64,000 bases of DNA from Megalonaias nervosa (Eukaryota > Mollusca > Bivalvia > Unionida > Unionidae). Position numbers and translations under genes: made by a program. The notes under the pieces are model-generated. The model was not told the origin of the DNA. It saw only the letters and a list, made by a program, of their open reading frames with translations, and made no database searches. This document shows, piece after piece, positions 41,801 to 50,901 of this stretch (positions are counted from its first letter, which is position 1; each line of letters starts with the position of its first letter). The DNA is taken from positions 1 through 64,000 of the forward strand of contig JAECUM010011111.1 of assembly GCA_016617855.1 (NCBI GenBank), written 5' to 3'.

Positions 41801-44800
41801 GTACTCTAGGCTACAACAGAGTTGATTAGTTCTAAATTTTTCCTGTTCTTCATCTTCTGTCCTAGCTGATAATTTTAACAGTATTGGGATGTTTCCATCC
41901 AATTCTAGGCAACCCAGTGGGCGTAATTCCCAAGCATGGTCATAGGGCAGGCAAGGCCAGGTCCATGGGCTTTATAAAGGATTTAAATGAGTCGTACTAT
42001 CTAGCCACACCTGTTTGATGCTGTGTTGGTTGCTGACGATACCATCGAGCCTTCAGGCCTGCACTCCAAACTGTTAAGTTACTTTATGACTTCCATGGTA
42101 TACCATACCACGCCTCATCAAGTAGAGCCATAGAATGTTGGACTTGCTGGGGATCTTATTGATAGATCCATCTGTTCACCTATCATTACCACTTTGCCAG
42201 TAATGCTGTTGTCTACATTGCCAACTTTACGACTAAATCCAATACAGACAGATGTTGATTTCGACAAAATGTCTATACTGATCCAACAACTACATGCAAT
42301 GGATATGGCTAACCATTTACTCACAGCTTATCCTCTGGAAACGTACCATGACAGCCTTAAAGAAGATGGCCACGCCTCGTCGATGCCTCAAGAACTATGC
42401 CACGGTCAGTATTACTTTGCCTACTTACTATAAGATGGATGAAGGAGTTATGGATGCCACTTTGAAGCTCGTTTGCAAGATTGTGGTCACACCTTTGCTA
42501 TGGGATTTTGTGTCACTGGCGGTTTTCCAGCTGGCTGACAAGGACAGCAATGAACATGTCTGGGCTAGAATATCAAATGTGATTAACTTGGCTGCCCACC
42601 ATGCAATGGCAAATGTTTTAATGGCTTCCGATAAGTTAAACCTGGATCTTGGGGGACGGAATGCATGCTTATGCTTTACCTCACTCAAGTCTCATCACTC
42701 GGCAAACCACACCCTTCAGATCACTGCTGCTGTGCCATGGCAAGATAGATGAAGTATGGACACTGCAGCTCAGGATTGACTCTCCATATGTCATCTCCCA
42801 TTCTCCATAAAGATGGGATGACAGGAGATGAGGGGATGCAGGATCATTTGCTTCTCAACCCAAGAAACAGCTGCGATCCCAAGCTTATACAGGGAGACAA
42901 TCTCCTGATCAGTTTTGGAGGTAGTTATCTCATAGGGGTAGGAAAACAAGTTTCTCTACCCCAAGCCATTCTTTCACCACTGACTCATGTGCCAGACCGC
43001 CCACAGTCAACTATCCAGTATGTGCCAGACTCTTGTTTTCCAAACTTTGGATCGATCTCTTTCAGGAAGATGAGTGGGTGATTAAATTGTATCAGAGCGT
43101 CTTTGTTTTGATATCCCCTCCCCTTCCCCTCATCCTCTCCATTCCTGATGAAAACATGATTGGACATGGTAAAAGATTCACGTGTACAAGAGATGACACT
43201 GCTTGTCGAGTAGTGGGTTGTTTAGATTGTTCTTAATCCAAGTTTTTTCTGGTCTGGTAGGCCAATGGCAATCTCAGACCAATCATTGATCTCAGTCATT
43301 GAAATAAATTTATATTTCCACCAAATTGCAAGATATAGATGCCTCTCCATCCATCCATAAAAAAGTTGCGATTAGCCTCGATCTGACAGACACATATTTC
43401 TATGTTCCCATCCATCTGTCTTTATGGAAATTCCTGCGGATGTGCAAAAAGGAACTTGTTATCAGTTTTGCGCTCCCCATTGGCTTCAAAATAAGTCCTT
43501 GAATCTTTACAAAACTATTCAACTCTGTCATATCCCTGTTCCATAAGATATCTACTATTATGGTGGCATATGTGGGCAACATTCTCCAGAAACATAAGGT
43601 AAGTTCTATTCTAGTCAAAGAAAGAACCGTCTCATTTCCCTTTTATATCATCTAGGGTTTCTGATAAATTATCCATCACAATAGTTAGCAGGAATACCAT
43701 TCTAAGAGCCACCGCCAGATCTGACATTATGCACAGACGCATGCATTTGATGTTGGGGTGCTCATCTGTTCCCTGACTTCGACACTGTCAGCTACCAGTG
43801 AAGTCCAGAGGACATAGGTCTCCATGTCAATCTCTTGGAAATGAAAGCTATCATCAAAGCATTCAATTTTGGAGTGACTGTCTTCAGAACAAGGTCATGC
43901 TCATCATGTCGGACAACTCAGTGGTAGTTATGTATCTCCTCAAACAGGTTAGTAACAAATCATCTAAACATTGGATTTTGGTCTGGAAATTTTGCCGTTG
44001 GTGCTCACAGTGCAATATCAACATCCAGATCAGACATGTTCCCAGCAGATTTTTAATGTCTTTGCCAATTCTGTGAAGGAGAGGACAGGTTCTCCATACA
44101 GAATGGTCTCTCCATCTATCGGTCTTTCATCGGAGTTTCCATCTCTTCAGGCATCCAATGATCAACCTGTTTGCAACTAGGTGTAATCACAACTGCACAC
44201 CTTCGTTTCCCCAGTACCAGATTCCAAGGCTTGGTCCAGCGATGCTCTTTCTTTCAGTTGGAAGTATCTATGGGGCTGTGTCTACCCCCAACTATGTTAG
44301 TTCCAAAGATTATAAAAAAACTGAGGGGTCAAAAGTGCAAAATGATTCTGGTTTAACTTCTCCACAGGGACAAATCCTGGATCAACTATCTTCTTGTTCA
44401 AGTGACTGACCTACCGAGCCTTGAACTTAAGTGTTCCATCTTTGCCAACAATGCATTTTCCTTCGTGATTGGCTCTTGTCAGGACAGCCTTGTGGCAAAA
44501 AGAAAATTCAGGATTCATTTGTGGAAACAACAGCACAAGCTAGAAGGCCCTTCGAAAGGAAGTAGTGCATTTTCAGGGACTGGTGCAAGTTAAAAACATT
44601 GTTCCTTTGAGTGCATCTGTCCCACAAGTAGCTAACTTTTTCGTTTGTCCTTTGAGGAGAAAACATTGACTCCAATTACTATTAGGGGCACCATTTGATG
44701 ATAGACATGTTCCGTCATGATGGCAGTGAGGATCTTTATTCATAACAAGAAATCTCTGATCTGTTGTCCAATTTTGATTTACATAGGCCTAAATCACTTG

Positions 44801-47800
44801 CTTTGTTTCCTAGGTGGCACCTTTCTGGATTCAGTATTGGCTGACTTTAAACAAGTTCAAGCCTTAGCCAGTACCTCTTTGAAGTCCTTTTAATATAAAA
44901 TCTGTTTCCTGATAGCGTTAGCTTCATCATGCTGAGTCAGTGAATTACATGCCCTCTCTGTTGACCCAACCTCCCTTCAGTTTTAAACAGATGGTGCAGT
45001 TGTCCATTCCTTTGCTCAGTTAGAGCCTTATGCTTCTACGTGGATAAATCAAAAGGGAAAGAAATGGTCGAAATGTATCTCTCCCACTGAAAGTAACTTC
45101 TGATATTTAATCAGCCATCATCTTCAGATGGATTATTTTGACCATTAAAAGAGCTTCTCAGCCTTTCAGCCACAAATGTCTTTTTCATCATAATCAAAGT
45201 CCATGAGGTTTGATCCATTTCTTCCACTTGGAACTTTTTTAATTATTCCTTTCTGGATTATACAATGAAATCTGCATTCTGGCAGTCTCACTCAACTTTT
45301 GTTTTGTTCAATTTGCATTCAATGGCATATCAAAGTGAAGGCATAAATGCATTGGACCTCAGTGTGTCAGCCCAGCAAGTTGTCATGTTATCCTCTGATC
45401 GGCAATAGATAAACCTACTATAACAGAAAGTATTTTCATTGTCGCTAATTATGGAACCTTCAGACTCCCTCCAGTCATAAAAAGACTACAATGTAAGGTA
45501 TTACTCTTATCAAAATATAGTTTTAAGGATTAAAACTAATTTTAAATATACAATGCTTGTTATTATTATAAAAGTCCTCCCTCCCTTCTTACTTTGATTT
45601 CCTCTCAGAGTTTAGGTTGAAATCAAAGAAGGACAATGTTTCATTTAATGAAACTAAGGTATCATCATGCATTCTTTTTTTTAACTCTACAATTACTAAT
45701 TAGAAGACAAAATTCACCTTGGATTTGGAATTAGCACCATGAAAAGTGAAAGCTATATAAAAATAACAGGTAATTATTGTATAATTAAAGTTAGTTTTAC
45801 CCCAAAAATCTACTTTTCATTTCCAACCAAAGACTTGGGATATCATTTCCTTAACTTTGTCAACATCTGATAGTTTCATTAGGGAGGCATAATTGTTACT
45901 GACCATAGATAGAAAACTACATATATTACAATATCCTCAGATGAATAGATGATACAAATGTCTTATGAATTCTTCATTAATGAGTGCTAATCTGCTTCTT
46001 GCTGGTTCTTGCATAATTAATTTCTATAAATACGTATTTTTAAACTTTTAGGTGGAGATTAACTTCCTTGCACCTTGCATGCTTAGAGAAGCATCAACAG
46101 AAGTTGTCTTCCCTCAACCATATGCAGAAATAGAGAGCTCATCAGTCCTCTGCTATGTCTTCAAGGAACAATTCACGCCTTCTTTTGTCTTCCATCACCT
46201 TATTACTGACTGTGTGGCTCAATGGCCCATTGCGAAGAATGAGTCAGAAAATCTTATCTTTTATGACTGCTGTTTATTTGACCTTGACCTTCAACACAAA
46301 TTAACTGTGTTCTTCAGGAAGCATGTCATATTTGTAAGAGTCACAAGAATGGGGGTCAATGAGAACACTCCATCTTCCAAATTGTGTATTGAAGCAAAGG
46401 AGTTCATAACAATGACTGTGTCTAATGCCATTGAATATCTGGGAGAGATTCCACAATTTGAGCTGTCCATACAGTGCCCCAAATCTGATGGATACAGTGT
46501 AAACTGCCTGATCTCTGTTGCTGACCTTCAAGCAAATAGCAGAGTTTCCTGCCATTGCCATCATGAAAGCTATTTTGCCTATGACTTGCTAAAGTTCTGG
46601 ATTCATGACGAGGTGAGTAAAAGCAAATATATTCTTCAGAGTCTTGTTTGTTAAATGCAGTCAGAAAATTCTGTCGTTTAAGTTACAGATGATTTAGTGC
46701 GCTGATAATTAAAGGTATGCATGTGCTTTAAAATCCCTGACATAGTATTTGAGATAAATTAGTCGTAAGATTTATGCTACAGTTAACAGATCAGAACTCA
46801 TGTTAATACTTGTGGACAGCTTATCACATGGTTTATGTGCTAAGTGGTGTTTTTTCTTCAGTTGTTTGAAGATCAGCAACTACTGATAACAGCACAGCCA
46901 GCAATGTCTGCAATATAAGCTGAAACCTATACTATTTCATTTTTGATGCCATGATTTTACATATGACACATTCATGAGAAAAAGAGAGAGAGGATACACA
47001 GTATTTGAGATAAATTAGTCATAATACATGTATTTATGTTACAGTTAACAGATCAGAACTCTTGTTAATACATGTACACCACTTATCACATAGTTTATGT
47101 AATAAGTAGTTTTTTCTTCAGTTGTTTGAAGTTCAGTAATGACTGATAATAGCACAGCCAACAGTGCTGATATCTGCAATATCGTTACATTTAGTATGCT
47201 AAAATCTGCACTATTTCATTGTTGATGCCATGGTCTCACATGCAACACATGAGAAAAAGAGTGTCACATGAGAAATAAGAGTGAGATGAGAGAATCCACA
47301 CAAAGTAATTAACAAAAATGAAAATTTAATGGGAACACAGAATCCCCCCCCCCCAAAAAAATAGTATATCAAATTGATTTACAAACATTTTAAAGCTCAT
47401 TTCTTTGCTTCAATCCCAAACTGACCAACATCAAAGAGCATGAGTTCTAACAAACTTTGCATCCAAACATTTGTGTTAATACAATTTATTCTGGTTGTTA
47501 TCCGTAGCTGAACCAGCAATGGCAAGGGCATTTGTTAAAATTATTTTGTCTTGATATTTTTGTGAGGTCAGCGTAAGAGAAGGTCTCAGAACTTTCCTTG
47601 GTTGCAAACAAGTACATTGCTTTTTTCAGGAATGAACTTTCATGTTTCATGTTTTAATATTGATTCTACATATAGTCCATATTATACGTCACTAGTAGAT
47701 TTGGTTAGTCAATTTTATTTCATATATCTCGTAATACAGCAATGTTTCATATATATATATAGTCATCTGGTCATAGACAAGAAAAGCTTATGGGATGGCC

Positions 47801-50800
47801 TGTTGTTCATTGTCTTTCAGTCCATTAGCACAAGGTTGTTATCACTACTCCCCATAAACTGCTTGGAAGATTGACATGAAACTTTACACACCCATTCATT
47901 ACAAAGAAAATAGTGCCAACGTGGCCCTCTTGAAAATCTTGTTATTAATACACGTACTTGTCCCAAGCAGATTATTAGACCAACATGGGGATTTCACAAA
48001 ACAATCTCTTATTATGTCTGTTTAGTTCTAAATGAAAATGGATATGACCTGATGTGCAATATGGTCACCATCTAAGCAGCTATCTTGAAATTTTTTTTAT
48101 CCGTACTTTCCCTCAAAGAAGTTCATATTGAAAGGTGTTTTTCAGTTCTTATTATGTCTGGTTGGGCATAAATAGTGACACCTGCACATTTAATATGGCT
48201 ATCACAGCGGTCAGATTGAAAATCTTATTATCAGTAACACCTCTGAATAATGGTGATATCACTATGGGGTTTTGCTAATAGACCTCCAACTTGTGACTTC
48301 CAGCATGGCTGCCACAGTGACCATCTTGAACATATTTTTATCGCTACAGCCCCAAGATGGTCGGTCACAATGTCATTATATTTTCACTAATAGATGGTTG
48401 GCATGTATGCATCTAGTACAAAGTCCAAATATTCATCCTCATTGTCTGATTAAGTTCTGAAATCCTACATCGTCATGGTCTAGATATTGTAAATATTGTC
48501 TTACTCCCTTTACTTGGCCTCAATGTCATGTGGATGCTTATTTTTAGAGACTGGGCTTGAGCTTTTTAATTAATACTTTGATCATACAAAGCAACTGAAC
48601 ACATCAGTTTTGCACAAAAATCAAATAACTGCCATCTGTTACTTGCCACTGAACCACACTCAGTGGAATCAAAGGGTTATAACATGGGGAAATAAGCTAT
48701 GAGATTAAGGTCAATTCTTTCCTGGAAGAAGTCCGACCTGTGCTTGGTACTGAAAAAGTACACATATTAGATGCTCGCTCAAAAGGATTGTCAACTTGAA
48801 AATAAAATAAATGCTGCCTTATCAAGAATTGGCAGAAAACTTGTAAATGTTAAATGGGTAACCTATGGCTCATTTTATTTCCTGGGTAATTATTAATGGT
48901 GGGTACCCAAGTACCCATGTACCCATTGACAGCTGTATAAACAAAAGTGTCTCTTTCTGAATGAAAATGCAAGTTTTATTTTTTATTTTTTTATTGTACA
49001 CTCCTGTAATATTTGTCTCTTTGACTGTTATTCCTAAAAGTCATGGATGATGCAATCATAACTAAGCTTACATCACTCTGCTCAACAAATTGCCATATAT
49101 CAGCTCTAGAAATGATACATTGTCATGCTCTTTTATTTATCAGTGTTTGATTTTGCAAAGGGACACATTTCCGTTTAGCCTAAGTATGCAGAGATGTCTT
49201 GTACTTGTGTGAACAATGCAGATAACTTCAAATATGTTTGTGGTGAAGTGTCTTTTGCATCACAAAAGCACAATATAAGCACTATGGTTAAGAAAGCCTA
49301 TCATCTTTATTTGGGCTGCAAAATTTGAGATCAGGACAAGAGGTGGGCCCAACACATATCCTGCAACACTTGTGCAACAAATCTTTGCTAGCTGTTGAAC
49401 AGGTAAAGGAAATCCATGCTGTTTGCAGTGCCAATAATTTGGAGACAGCAATTGTTAATTCTGCATGGTGCCTCCAGCTGGGAAAGGTGTGTCAAAGAAG
49501 AAAGAGTGAAGTGTGCATTATCCAAACATTGCATCAGCTATACGCCCAGTACCCCATGGAGATGGACTTCTGGTTTCTGAGGCACCAGAATCATTCTCAC
49601 CTGTGTCAGAAGAGGAGGAAACTTCTAGTCCTGAACCATCAATGTCACATGACCCATATTTTCTCCCATCCTCCTTCTCTGAACCACACTCCATAACACA
49701 AGGTGAAGTGAATGACCTTGTCAAGGGTTTTTAACTATCCAAGAGTAAGGCAGAGATGTTAGGCTCCAGACTACAGCAGTAGTATCTCCTCAGCCAGGCA
49801 GGTGATGTTAGAGTTTCCATGTTCCATTGCTGTCAAAGGATTTTGTCCCATTCTTCTTCGTGGAAGGTGATCAACAACCTGCAGCAACATCGATTGTGTG
49901 ATGGCAGCCCTCAATATCACTCATGATCTAGATGAGTGGAGACTGTTCATTGATTTATCGAAGACGAGTCTTAAATCTGTTTTGCCACAAAATGGCAATA
50001 TTTTGCCATCAATTCTAGTTGGTCATGCAGTCCATATGAAGGAAACCTATGAAAACATGAAACAACTTTTGAGGTGCATAAACTATGACCAACATCAGAG
50101 GCAGCTTTGTGGCAATTTGAAGTTTTTTACTCTCTTGCTTGGTCTGCAGACTGGATACATGAAGTACAGCTGTTTTTTCTGTGAATGGGATAGTCGTGCA
50201 GGAGATTCCCATTACATCAAGAGGGATTTTCCACTCTGACAGTTATTGGAGCCTGGGAAGAAAAGTGTTCAGCATCCACCACTTGTTGAATCAAGAACGA
50301 TTTTGTTGCCACCCTTGCACATCAAGCTGGGTCTGATGAAGAACTTTGTCAAAGCCATGTACAGAACACAAACAGCTTTCAAGTACTTCTGTGGAAAATT
50401 TCCAAGGTTGAGTGAAGCTAAGAGAAAGGAAGGTGTCATTGTTGGTCCACAGATTAATGAACTACCTTGAGATGATGCATTTGACTGTGCACTGTGTGGC
50501 AAGGAAAAGACATGGCAAGCCTTCCAGTTAGTGCAACAAATGTTCTTGGAAACAACAAGGAAGACAACTATAGGGAGTTGGTGGAAAACCACCTCAAGGC
50601 ATACAAAAGCCATATTTGCAACATGTCACTAAAGATACATTTTTTGCACTCACATCTAGATTTTGTTCTGCTGAGCTGCAGAGCAGTGAGTGACGAGCAC
50701 AGCGAACGATATCACCAGGACATTGCAGGTATGGAGAAACGCTATTGGGGCAAATGGAGTCCATCCATGCTTGCAGACCATTGCTAGACAGTGACAGGAG

Positions 50801-50861
50801 ATGCTTCATTTAATGAATACAAGAGACAAGCCAGGAAGCACCGAGTAGACAATAAGGACTA

Positions 50862-50901
<40 letters not shown>

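Larger units (their letters stand above)
38206..46051 (+). other. Intron between the two homologous COR exons, 7.8 kb
   Basis: Holds a TA/GA microsatellite, a GAGCTTATGG-family repeat and a nearly whole DIRS relic. The stretch 38.8-39.8 kb shows nothing I recognise. No further Roco exon was seen between exons A and B. Confidence 0.75.
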
